From Nostoc sp. UHCC 0926 (lineage in GTDB: Bacteria > Cyanobacteriota > Cyanobacteriia > Cyanobacteriales > Nostocaceae): DNA of 64,000 bases. The stretch is from positions 124,001-188,000 of the forward strand of contig NZ_CP117770.1 in the NCBI RefSeq assembly GCF_028623165.1, written 5' to 3'. The translations under genes were made by a program, and so were the position numbers. The first letter of the stretch is position 1, and every line of letters begins with the position of its first letter. The notes under the pieces are model-generated. The model was not told the DNA's origin. It did not search any database and saw nothing but the letters and a program-made list of their open reading frames with translations. Shown here in pieces: positions 1 through 8,181 of the stretch.

Positions 1-1
1 T

Positions 2-274
2 GTGGATCAATCCGTGAATTTAGAGCCACACATTCGTGCTTGTCTTTACCGCCTTCAACTCCACTCTTCATATTTGATGGGACTGCTGGGAGAAATCCCC
101 TCTCAAGGAACGCCGATGATTGCAGTAGCCTCTAATCAATCACAGCCACTACAACTAATACAATCATCACCATTACCAATATCCAGGACTTCAGTCAAAG
201 AACCATTACAAATAGCCAGAACTCCCGTTCCAGTTGAATTGGAGTCGGGAACTGACTGGTTAAATCCTTTTTAG
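2..274 (+). CDS. C-terminal part of an unknown protein (runs off the left edge)
   Basis: The frame is open from the first bases of the window to a TAG at 272-274, giving 90 visible residues. The only initiator-like codon near the edge is a GTG at position 2 with no room for a ribosome site, so the true start is probably outside the window. The protein is rich in Ser, Pro and Gln in its second half and has no motif I recognise. It is followed by a short repeat-rich spacer and then by the gene at 401, on the same strand. The function is unknown. Confidence 0.45.
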   Translation: MDQSVNLEPHIRACLYRLQLHSSYLMGLLGEIPSQGTPMIAVASNQSQPLQLIQSSPLPISRTSVKEPLQIARTPVPVELESGTDWLNPF

Positions 275-283
275 GACTGACCG

Positions 284-380
284 AACAATTCGCAATGACG
301 CTCGTTCGCGGAGCGTGATTGCGTACAGCCCTTTGGGCATGAAAACAGCGGAGCCGGGCGTAGCAAGAGTGCGAATTGTT
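284..380. repeat. Small inverted-repeat-bounded intergenic element
   Basis: An 11-bp perfect inverted repeat (AACAATTCGCA at 284-294 and TGCGAATTGTT at 370-380) bounds a GC-rich stretch with cyanobacterial interspersed-repeat motifs such as CGCTCGTTCGCGGAGCGT. It fills the gap between two same-strand genes and looks like a non-coding miniature repeat. Related AATTCGC/GCGAATT strings occur again around 49.83-49.91 kb, upstream of the RHS gene. Confidence 0.4.
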
Positions 381-400
381 TTAAATAGGAGTGCATGATT

Positions 401-1207
401 ATGTATCAACCACAAGAACTTTTTAACGACCTTTCAACATCAGAAATTAGCCGGACTTTACGCTTGAGTGGCATACCTGAAAAAGAGTTATATACAGAGG
501 ATGATGCAGACCGTTTTCGTGAATGTCGCACCTTAATTGAGCAGGGTGGAACTGACGAGGACGTGATGGCTCTATTGTCACCAGTCATTGACGTTGTGCT
601 GTCAGAAACTCCGGATAATTCTTTACCTGAAATCAAGAATGGTCGGAAAAAGTCCGGGAAAAAAGCAACTAAATCCTTAGATATAACTGAATTACTAAGT
701 ATTGCTCGTGAAATCGGCTTTAAGCTTACCCTGACTACAGCTTTAAACATTTTCGCTGATTGCGGACTAAAAGAACAAGATGAATATACTTCAGAGGAAT
801 CCGAGCGTTTTCTCACTGCCTGTAACTTGCGACATCAGGGAAAAACAGAAATTGAGATTCCAGCAAACTGTGAAGCAAGTGTTTTGGATGCAGCAGATAT
901 CCAACTAACCCTTGAAGAGACTGAACGACTCATACAAGATTCTGGCGATTTACTTTTTGGGGAAATGCTGCGAGAGAAAGCTGGACAACACGCTGCCATT
1001 GCTCCAGGTTTGTACTTGAAATATTTAGCACAAGAACTAGCTTCAGAAAGTTCTCAACAGAATTGGCGTTCCTTACTTGAAATGATTAAAGCTCGTGCGG
1101 TGGGAAAGCCTCAACCCCAATTTACTTTGAAGGTGCAAACCCTACAGCTACAGCAGCCCTTGAACAGTTTGCCGCCGAACTCAGAGAATGGTTCGACTTC
1201 CGACTAG
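401..1207 (+). CDS. Unknown helical protein; upstream partner of a probable -1 frameshift
   Basis: The gene encodes about 268 residues. I prefer the ATG at 401 because AGGAG at 387-391 is well spaced for it; the ATG at 395 is too close. The protein is acidic and mostly helical. It seems to contain two related modules, each with a short helix followed by an E/D-rich 'EDxxRFxxCRxL' type segment, at about residues 10-50 and 95-150. I recognise no family. Its 3' end overlaps a second open frame (-1) that has no start codon of its own, and a G_GGA_AAG heptamer in the zero frame at 1102-1108 is well placed for ribosomal slippage. The zero-frame product ends about 33 codons after the slip site with low-complexity sequence. 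Confidence 0.6.
   Translation: MYQPQELFNDLSTSEISRTLRLSGIPEKELYTEDDADRFRECRTLIEQGGTDEDVMALLSPVIDVVLSETPDNSLPEIKNGRKKSGKKATKSLDITELLSIAREIGFKLTLTTALNIFADCGLKEQDEYTSEESERFLTACNLRHQGKTEIEIPANCEASVLDAADIQLTLEETERLIQDSGDLLFGEMLREKAGQHAAIAPGLYLKYLAQELASESSQQNWRSLLEMIKARAVGKPQPQFTLKVQTLQLQQPLNSLPPNSENGSTSD
1102..1108 (+). promoter_or_regulatory. Candidate -1 ribosomal frameshift site (G GGA AAG)
   Basis: In the zero frame the codons read GTG GGA AAG, so the heptamer is X_XXY_YYZ in phase. This is the same heptamer used for the gpG/gpGT frameshift of phage lambda. The -1 frame is closed by TAA at 1087-1089 just before the site and is then open to 1629. I see no obvious Shine-Dalgarno enhancer upstream and no clear pseudoknot downstream. 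Confidence 0.55.
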
Positions 1208-1629
1208 AACAGGAACGACAAACTATTGAGATTCAGGCACTAAAAGCCTCCTCAGCCAAAGCCACCCGATTAGCTGCCCACAAACTCGAAAACCTGCAAG
1301 CTTGGATTCAAGCCCAGGAGTCACGAAAAAAACTCCGCAAACAACGCTCTGAAAAATTCAAATCTAACCTATTTTGGTTTGGTCAGTGGATTGGTTCGGG
1401 TCGCTCTGGGATTTTCTTTTTCATCTCTGCCGTTTTGATTTCTGCAACTGCTACAGTCGTGGCAATCATTAATCTACCAACTTTTTTGTCTTGTCCTAAT
1501 AGCAAAAGTCTCTGTTATCGGGTATATCAAATGCGATTCCACAATCAAAGTGTGATTCTTCCGGGACAAGCAAAGGATATCGTTGCTGAGTATGAACGTA
1601 ATAAGAGCAAATCTAAACGACGCAAGTAA
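1105..1629 (+). CDS. Downstream (-1 frame) segment: coiled coil plus membrane anchor
   Basis: This frame has no ATG or GTG before about 1435, where only a TTG occurs inside a hydrophobic segment, so it is unlikely to start on its own. If reached by -1 slippage at 1102-1108 it adds about 174 residues to the upstream protein. These are a charged, Gln/Glu/Lys-rich predicted coiled coil (about 1150-1360), one hydrophobic segment (about 1411-1485; GIFFFISAVLISATATVVAI), two cysteines flanking a short loop, and a basic tail ending KSKSKRRK. The shifted product would therefore be membrane-anchored while the unshifted one would be soluble. An alternative is an ordinary frameshift mutation in a once continuous gene. 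Confidence 0.55.
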   Translation, partial: KASTPIYFEGANPTATAALEQFAAELREWFDFRLEQERQTIEIQALKASSAKATRLAAHKLENLQAWIQAQESRKKLRKQRSEKFKSNLFWFGQWIGSGRSGIFFFISAVLISATATVVAIINLPTFLSCPNSKSLCYRVYQMRFHNQSVILPGQAKDIVAEYERNKSKSKRRK

Positions 1630-1714
1630 TTAAGTTTTTGGGAAAGAGAAACTGTCTGTTTTGGTTTTCCCTATCTTTTGAACAGCATCAACAGTTTGAT
1701 AGAGGAATGAAGTT

Positions 1715-2116
1715 ATGAACGAACTACAACAAATTAGACTTTGGGATGATTGGGATGATATCAATTTATCAACTCCAGAACGTCGCATTGAACGCTTAGA
1801 AATTCTGCTGTGTCAAAAAGTCTACAAAGGCGAGGACATATCTGAATGTCTGCAAGTTTTAGAGTACTTGAAAAATCGCACGACTCAGCAAAAGTTAGAG
1901 TCTGTTTTCTTTAAGCAAGTTCAGTCTCAACTGACTTTCAACTTGTGGCAAATAATTGGTCAGGCTACCTTAATCTTTTTAGTCGCTATTCCTTGCTGTT
2001 TTGCGACGTATAAAATAGCTACTTCATCAATATCTAATAATTCTTCGTCGGAATTATCTCTTAGCAAACAATTATCAAAAAACACCCTACCACACAGTAG
2101 AAAACATCATAGATAA
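1715..2116 (+). CDS. Small predicted membrane protein, unknown
   Basis: The gene encodes 133 residues. GAGG at about 1701-1704 provides a plausible ribosome site ahead of the ATG at 1715. The first 85 residues are charged and helical, followed by a single transmembrane segment at about residues 86-105 (IGQATLIFLVAIPCCFATYK) and a Ser-rich polar tail. It resembles in layout the frameshifted product just upstream (helical domain, then one membrane helix), and both could act together, but I recognise no family. Confidence 0.55.
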   Translation: MNELQQIRLWDDWDDINLSTPERRIERLEILLCQKVYKGEDISECLQVLEYLKNRTTQQKLESVFFKQVQSQLTFNLWQIIGQATLIFLVAIPCCFATYKIATSSISNNSSSELSLSKQLSKNTLPHSRKHHR

Positions 2117-2335
2117 ACACAGTGACAGTGTGGTATATTTATTTACTGCACTGCGATTACTGACTATGATATTCCATCAGCAATCTCTAAAATCTTTCAA
2201 GTCAACGAAGTAAAAAGGCAGTTTATGAATATTTACTTTCATGCCAAGGTGAGGCGATCGCTTTTTTTCACATATTCAGGTCAAATCACTGCATTTGATG
2301 GATAAAAACTTTCTTTACAGCGTAACTCACCTACT

Positions 2336-2866
2336 TTAATAAGAGGTGTCCTTGTCGAAAGGCAAACTGTCTTCCGGCTCAAAGTTACGCAGGTCTTGCT
2401 CCATCTGCTGCCGACGTTGTCCGTATGTTCTGCTGTTGACAATCCTCCCTTCCATCAACCATGCACCGAAGTTGATGCCTTGTTCTACGTGTGAGGCAGA
2501 CATTTCATTATAATCATCAACTTCCATTTTTTTACGCCACTCAAGCTGTTCGAGGGCACTTTCACTGATGCCAATTTGACGAGCATATTCTACATATTCA
2601 GGTCTGAGAGAACCATCTGGGTTAAATTCCTTTTTTTCTTGTTCACTGAAGAAATCGTAGGCTGTGTAGATTGGCCACGGTTCTGGATCAGTCTCATCCA
2701 AGTGTTTCCACTCGTCGTATCTCGCTTTTACTCTACGAGCGTAGTCATCGACTGCTTCTGGATGTGCGCCAAGAGATAATTTTTGTTGTCTTACTTCATC
2801 TTTTAAAGTTCCATCTGCATGGAATTCTTTCTTATGCATATTTATCCAACGCTTAATTCTCGACAT
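2336..2866 (-). CDS. Unknown soluble protein, divergent from the polymerase-like gene
   Basis: The gene encodes 176 residues, charged and rich in Trp, Tyr and Glu. An 'KKEFxxDGxLxxE' type motif occurs twice (residues about 12-24 and 77-90), suggesting an internal duplication of a short helical unit. There is no signal peptide or membrane segment. It reads leftwards from an ATG at 2866, only 47 bp from the start of the large gene at 2914, so the two probably share a divergent control region. I do not recognise it. Codon use looks normal for the region, and the opposite-strand frames across it are short. Confidence 0.55.
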   Translation of the reverse strand: MSRIKRWINMHKKEFHADGTLKDEVRQQKLSLGAHPEAVDDYARRVKARYDEWKHLDETDPEPWPIYTAYDFFSEQEKKEFNPDGSLRPEYVEYARQIGISESALEQLEWRKKMEVDDYNEMSASHVEQGINFGAWLMEGRIVNSRTYGQRRQQMEQDLRNFEPEDSLPFDKDTSY

Positions 2867-2913
2867 ACAAACCTCTCAATATCTTAATCAAGTTTCATGA
2901 AATTCTTAAAACC

Positions 2914-5900
2914 ATGACTCTGGAAATTAAACATTTTTATCCCAGGCTCAATCAATGGATTTATACAGATGATTGCCAAACTATTTTAACTGAAAATCTC
3001 AGTAATACTTTACTGGAATTTTACTTTCCTGATAAAAATTTTTCATTTGGACATTCAGATGAATACAGTACAGATGAAGACTTAAAAAATCATCCAGATG
3101 GACAGATTTTACTATTATCTTCAAAAACTCGTTTACTTTATGGAGAAAAAGAATGTTTAGAAACGATTCAAAAAATTTGTCCAGATAGTAAAGATCGTGG
3201 GGCTTATGGTTCCATCTTCCTTGGGGCTTGTAAAAATGCGATTCACGAAAAGCTAAACATTCTAATAGTAGATGATTCTACTGATAACAGGGGTGAAAAT
3301 GGAGGGATATTATCGAATTATTTAGCATATAAATTAGTTGGCGATTGTTATGGGCAGATTTCAACACAGCTTTATGACTTGCTAACCTTAAGAGAATCCC
3401 AAGTAGATAAAGGCTATCGTGTAATTCAGCATCGATTTGGTTGGGTGGATGGAGTTGGAGAGGATACTACTAAATATCGCTTTGGCAAAGGAACACTCCG
3501 ACCATACAACTTAGATGAAATAGAATATGCAGATCCCAAAAGCAAACCAAAAATAGACATAATTCTCCCCGTAAGCAGTTTTAAGGGAACAGACAAGGAT
3601 AGACCCAAAGGGCCTACTAAACCGCAGATTCAACCAGGATTATATCAGCAAAATATTTGGTTAGCTGAAAAAGGGCAATCTCAGCAAGGTCAGATGTCTA
3701 TCTCCCAACTGCTGGCATCTTTCCCCCAAGGGATTAAAGATTTTGCCGAGGAACTAGAGGTACAAGCTCAAAGATTAGCTTCTATTCAAGATGACCCTAG
3801 AATTGTTGCTGCTTACTATTGTGAAAGATCCGAAAAACGTAAAGAATCATTGAGCCAAAATAAATTAAAAACAGGAGAAGTCACAAATCAAGAAATAGAT
3901 GTTAAAAACTTAGAGAGAAATGATGACTTAGATGTAGATCAGGACTTAGATGACGAGAGTACTAAAGATGACTTGTTCATGTACAAACTCATTAAAGCCG
4001 ATTTACTTGGGCATCAGCAGCTTTTAGAAACTGAGAAGGTAAAACAGGAATTAAGTCGGTTTGTACAAAGTGAGTGGCGAGATATTGCTATTGGGAAAAC
4101 GCTTACTTTTGACCGAGGAATGATTATTCCCTCCAAGGAACTCAAAAATGGTGAAATTTGTGTCCCTTGGCTGAAGCAAGAGGAAAAGGTTCTTAACTTT
4201 CGCTCTCCTTTCCTCAACTCTAATGGTCTGTGTGTCTCTACTAATAAACACGTTGAAGACCGTGTTGCTCCAGATGGTAAATCTTTGCAAGGCATAATTG
4301 TAGTCAATGACGAAGACCACAAGCGCATACAGCAAAGAATTACAGAGTTAGAAGCACTCTTGGTTGATGTTGATTTTATAGATCCAACCGAAACAGAATC
4401 AGAACGCCAAGCACGAGACTACGATGGTGACTGCATTGGTGTGGCAAAAGCCAGCTTATACCCTAATCTGACAGCAGAGGCAGAGCGAAGAAATCTTCCC
4501 CAGAACGCCTATTCGCCCACGGTTAAGCTCAAAAAACAATCATTTTATTTGGAAAATGGAACCCAGCCCCCTTTTGAAAAAATCGCCATTCACATGAGTG
4601 ATAGCATCAGCGTGGGCATAATCAACAATCAAGTGACAGCACTGGAGGCATTAGAATCGGAAATTGAGGTACTTAAAACTTACGGAACTATCGAGCAACA
4701 GTCAACTTATTTAGACCAAGTATCTAGTCATTATCAAAGTTTATTTGAACAGGAACATGACGAGAAGCCCAAACCAATTAGAGCAGAGTACAAACCCTTC
4801 ATGCAATCTGTTGTAGCTCTAGCAGAGAATCCTAACAGAAGAAGAGAGATTATTCAAAAGGCAATGGATGTTAACCGTCAAATGTACCGGAGCATGATTG
4901 AAGAAGGATGTTATCAAAACCAAATAGCGGTTGATTTATTCAAAAGTGCTAAAAAACCTGAGATGGATAAAATCCGGGAAAACAGCCGCTACTTGTATCG
5001 TGATGTTAATTATATTAAAGATAAAAAATCTCGTTCATCCTATTTAAACACGGGGATAACACCAAAGGGCTACTCACCAGTAGAATTATTGATTAGCCAA
5101 ACTAATAAATATTTCCAGCAATCACAATTAGAATCGCGCCCCATAGTCCAGTTTAAAGACTTGTTCCAAGGAGTAGAATTTACACCACAGCAAAAATTTG
5201 CAGCGATCGCCGCCAAATACGAGTTCGATCTGAAATTCAACGCTGCGGTTCGGATGTCTCAACGGCGTGAAACTGAGAAAGGGCCATCCGCAATTGTCGA
5301 AACTCCACAGGGGGCGAAACTCGAAATTACCAATCTCACCCGTTACGGGCATCCCCTAATCTGGAAAGCCCAGACGTTGAACATTCGCTTAGATGAAATT
5401 TTAGAGAAATTCAGAAGTTTTGAACGCCCTCACCGATTATTAGTAGTTGCACAGATAGATGGCGAGGTTGGGTCAGATGGAAAACCCGCTTACCGTCATC
5501 TTGGAACAGTTAGCCAACAATCTATGACTGACCACAACCTCAAGGTGGGGATGACCATGCAGGGAGCTAAACTCCTAGAACTAAAACCAGAACTTACTAG
5601 AAGCCAAACTAAACTACTCTATGCCGAGGCAAATGATGCGGCTCTCGCATTTTATGCCTCGATCCCAGAGTCAGAAAAACTTGCATCCGCCGCCGCCGCT
5701 TGGAACATCTGTGCATCCCGCCAGGATGAACTCGAAGTTGCAAGAAAAGAAAACGCAAACCCCCAGGCGATCGCCAAAAAAGTCTCTAATTTTGCTTTCG
5801 CTGCTTTCCCCAATGAGATTATTTCTCGCTTAGATAAGTTGCAATTTACTGAACCGAAGCTAGTCACACTTTTGAATGAAGCAAATCAATTTTTGGGTCG

Positions 5901-7701
5901 AGACTGGAATCCAACCGAAAAACACCCGATAGAAATCAGAGCTAGTCACCACCCACCGGGGCATGAACGCCACGTTTCCAGATTGTTATTTGTACAGGAT
6001 ACTGACGGCGAATATAAGGAATTCGCCATGCTCTCACCCAGAACCGGAATGCTCCCTATTGGCACAAAGGCACAAGCTAGTATGGAAGGCGTAGAACCTG
6101 CTACTGCCAAAGCAACTATTGGACTACCAGGAAACGAGCCGATTGAAATTACTGTCCGCGAACTTAAAAACTTCTCTTACGCAGGACAAAATTTTAACGA
6201 CCAACCCGTAAACTTAGAATTTGGCACTGTACCGATGACTGACAAAACAGTAAAAATTAAATTAGATGGTAAAACATTAGGAGAGCTAGATAGCGATTCT
6301 GTCCAACAGCTAAAAGAAATTAATTACCTAAAGAATGGTAATCCCCTAAAGTTGAAACTCACTTCTATCTCCGAAACTGGAGATCAAGCTTTTGTACTGG
6401 GCGAGTCTCCTAATGGTAATCTTCTCAAAATCAATAAAATCAACTTTTATGATTTTTCTGGTCAGTCGTTCAACGATCAAGATTATCGAAAACTGACTAT
6501 CGATTTGCCACCATTAAAAACTAGAGATGCTGTGTTTTTAAATGATGAACCCTTGGGAGTGCTGCACTTCAAAAAGGACAAAGACGCGCTCAGACAGCTT
6601 GGACTACTCAAAAGCGGACAACTTACACCAGCGCCCGCTATTATTCAAAGCAATTTTTCACTAGTGTGCGCCAAAATTGACCCCAGTACGGTTGAATACC
6701 CTACTGTTTGGACAAAGGAATTGCAGGCTTTTAAAACTCAATCACTTAACCGCCAACAACAGCAGATGATTGATAGTAGTGAGCCAATTATACGTTCTTT
6801 TATAGAACGTCCTACTTTCTTATTTTCTACTCAATCAAACAAAAAACTTGGAGTTATGGGCTTGGCTGTTGACAACCAGAAAGCTGAGACTGTGACTAAA
6901 TGGTTAACGAATCAAAATGTTGAATGTCAGCAAGTACCAATAGAAGATGTTATCAGGGAAACTAAAAAAGGTCTAGCGGTATTTAACTTAGTTGATAGCT
7001 CCATCCCTGCCAAAACTTTGTCGAGCATGACCAAGAAATTCGGGGCAATTATTGAAACGGATAGTGACTATCAACAAAGAGTTAATTCCCTCGCCACACG
7101 ACCACAGTTTTTGAAACCACCAGAACAAACAGCGCAATCCCCACCTAACCAATCTATAACTCCATTACTCTCCACTACTTCTTCTACACCAGACATTAGT
7201 AATCACGTGAAAACCGAACCTTTAGGTGTAGATAAATACCCGACAGTTACTATTGATGACTTGAGAAATTGGTATAATGCCGCAGATAAGTTAGGGAAGT
7301 CGGAGAATTACAAAAAACGCATTGTAGAAGTGGCTAATGGGTTTAAAGCTGGTGAGCAATTATCAGCCGAAGCGTTGATAGTAATGAATCAAGATACATT
7401 TGAGCTTGAAAGAATCAGTCGGCTGACTCAAATTGCTCAAAGGATTGGCATGGTCTGGGGTAAGACCAATGAAAATGGCACTCAAGTTTTGGGAAAAATT
7501 TATGATATAACCTTTAGTACCCAGCAGAGGGATTTAACTATTTCGCAGAAAAATGGAGAGGTAATTTTCAACTTGCAATCTGGTCAGGTGCAGACTAATA
7601 ACCTAACTCTACAGATATTGCAAACTTTTGAGGATGTTAATACTCAAATTGATAAAATATTAGCTAAATCTCAAACACAACAAGTAGACTTACAAAGATA
7701 G
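2914..7701 (+). CDS. Large protein with RNA-polymerase-type double-psi beta-barrel motifs (YonO/RdRP-like)
   Basis: The product has 1595 residues. Motifs appear in the order known from single-chain double-psi beta-barrel polymerases. They are FGKGTLRP (about 190-197), SFKGTDKDRPKGP (about 222-234, lysine-rich like the beta-type barrel), RSPFLNSNG (430-438, compare R.P.LH.G), DYDGDCIGVA (502-511, compare the metal-binding DFDGDQMAVH of beta' and DLDGD of RdRPs), DSISVGIINNQ (563-573, compare the IG.I.NAH stretch of RdRPs), and AVDLFKSAKKPEM (672-684, compare AVDFPKTG.P.EM). The three Asp of D-x-D-G-D are present. The C-terminal ~900 residues are unlike polymerases I know and include two related beta-rich modules with a 'F.GQ.FNDQ' motif near 1085-1150 and 1178-1245. 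No strong ribosome site is visible at the ATG. Family-level function (RNA synthesis) is inferred from motifs only; promoter choice, primer use and template are unknown. Confidence 0.72.
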   Translation: MTLEIKHFYPRLNQWIYTDDCQTILTENLSNTLLEFYFPDKNFSFGHSDEYSTDEDLKNHPDGQILLLSSKTRLLYGEKECLETIQKICPDSKDRGAYGSIFLGACKNAIHEKLNILIVDDSTDNRGENGGILSNYLAYKLVGDCYGQISTQLYDLLTLRESQVDKGYRVIQHRFGWVDGVGEDTTKYRFGKGTLRPYNLDEIEYADPKSKPKIDIILPVSSFKGTDKDRPKGPTKPQIQPGLYQQNIWLAEKGQSQQGQMSISQLLASFPQGIKDFAEELEVQAQRLASIQDDPRIVAAYYCERSEKRKESLSQNKLKTGEVTNQEIDVKNLERNDDLDVDQDLDDESTKDDLFMYKLIKADLLGHQQLLETEKVKQELSRFVQSEWRDIAIGKTLTFDRGMIIPSKELKNGEICVPWLKQEEKVLNFRSPFLNSNGLCVSTNKHVEDRVAPDGKSLQGIIVVNDEDHKRIQQRITELEALLVDVDFIDPTETESERQARDYDGDCIGVAKASLYPNLTAEAERRNLPQNAYSPTVKLKKQSFYLENGTQPPFEKIAIHMSDSISVGIINNQVTALEALESEIEVLKTYGTIEQQSTYLDQVSSHYQSLFEQEHDEKPKPIRAEYKPFMQSVVALAENPNRRREIIQKAMDVNRQMYRSMIEEGCYQNQIAVDLFKSAKKPEMDKIRENSRYLYRDVNYIKDKKSRSSYLNTGITPKGYSPVELLISQTNKYFQQSQLESRPIVQFKDLFQGVEFTPQQKFAAIAAKYEFDLKFNAAVRMSQRRETEKGPSAIVETPQGAKLEITNLTRYGHPLIWKAQTLNIRLDEILEKFRSFERPHRLLVVAQIDGEVGSDGKPAYRHLGTVSQQSMTDHNLKVGMTMQGAKLLELKPELTRSQTKLLYAEANDAALAFYASIPESEKLASAAAAWNICASRQDELEVARKENANPQAIAKKVSNFAFAAFPNEIISRLDKLQFTEPKLVTLLNEANQFLGRDWNPTEKHPIEIRASHHPPGHERHVSRLLFVQDTDGEYKEFAMLSPRTGMLPIGTKAQASMEGVEPATAKATIGLPGNEPIEITVRELKNFSYAGQNFNDQPVNLEFGTVPMTDKTVKIKLDGKTLGELDSDSVQQLKEINYLKNGNPLKLKLTSISETGDQAFVLGESPNGNLLKINKINFYDFSGQSFNDQDYRKLTIDLPPLKTRDAVFLNDEPLGVLHFKKDKDALRQLGLLKSGQLTPAPAIIQSNFSLVCAKIDPSTVEYPTVWTKELQAFKTQSLNRQQQQMIDSSEPIIRSFIERPTFLFSTQSNKKLGVMGLAVDNQKAETVTKWLTNQNVECQQVPIEDVIRETKKGLAVFNLVDSSIPAKTLSSMTKKFGAIIETDSDYQQRVNSLATRPQFLKPPEQTAQSPPNQSITPLLSTTSSTPDISNHVKTEPLGVDKYPTVTIDDLRNWYNAADKLGKSENYKKRIVEVANGFKAGEQLSAEALIVMNQDTFELERISRLTQIAQRIGMVWGKTNENGTQVLGKIYDITFSTQQRDLTISQKNGEVIFNLQSGQVQTNNLTLQILQTFEDVNTQIDKILAKSQTQQVDLQR

Positions 7702-7750
7702 ATTTATCCTAGAATAGCCTTTTTAAGCAATATAAAAGGAGAACAACACT

Positions 7751-8025
7751 ATGGAGACGGCTAATTTAGAGCAAGCACAGGTTTCTTATAATCAAGGTCA
7801 ATTTTGAATTTTGAATTTTGAATTCAAAAAGTGGTCAAATTCCATCTGGGCAATATTGAGGGCGCTAAAAAAGATTTATTTAAAGCTTTTGGTTTGTATG
7901 AGGCGCGAGGGAATATGATTTGTTGTGCTTTTACTCGGAGCTTGATTATGGAGATTTTTCGAGATCATGAAGTTTACAAAGATTTGTTTGGGGTTGAAAG
8001 TAGGATAGTCAAATCGAAAAAGTAG
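7751..8025 (+). pseudogene. Broken TPR-like gene
   Basis: An ATG at 7751, 11 bases after AGGAG at 7737-7741, opens METANLEQAQVSYNQGQF, then a TGA follows inside a run of TTTTGAAT units. After this, a second stretch to 8025 reads VKFHLGNIEGAKKDLFKAF.., which resembles the second helix pair of a tetratricopeptide repeat. The two parts would join into one TPR if the AT-rich repeat were absent. I read this as a small TPR gene broken by repeat expansion. The GTG at 7831 has no good ribosome site, so the 3' part is probably not translated alone. Confidence 0.45.
7802..7825 (+). repeat. TTTTGAAT tandem repeat (three units)
   Basis: Three 8-bp units of TTTTGAAT lie in tandem at 7802-7825 and end in GAATTC. 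They interrupt the TPR-like reading frame with a TGA stop in the first unit. Slippage at this array is a simple explanation for the break. Confidence 0.5.
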
Positions 8026-8181
8026 CCACTTTTGTCGAGCGGCTACAAATTTCCTAGAACGGCAAAACTAACTGGAGAGGTAGAGACTAAAGGCTTAATT
8101 ACGTATGGGTCTTAAAAAATATCAAACGAGTTTACTATGCTTCCAACTTACCTCTAGCAAGTTTTACCGCTCTAGCAAATT

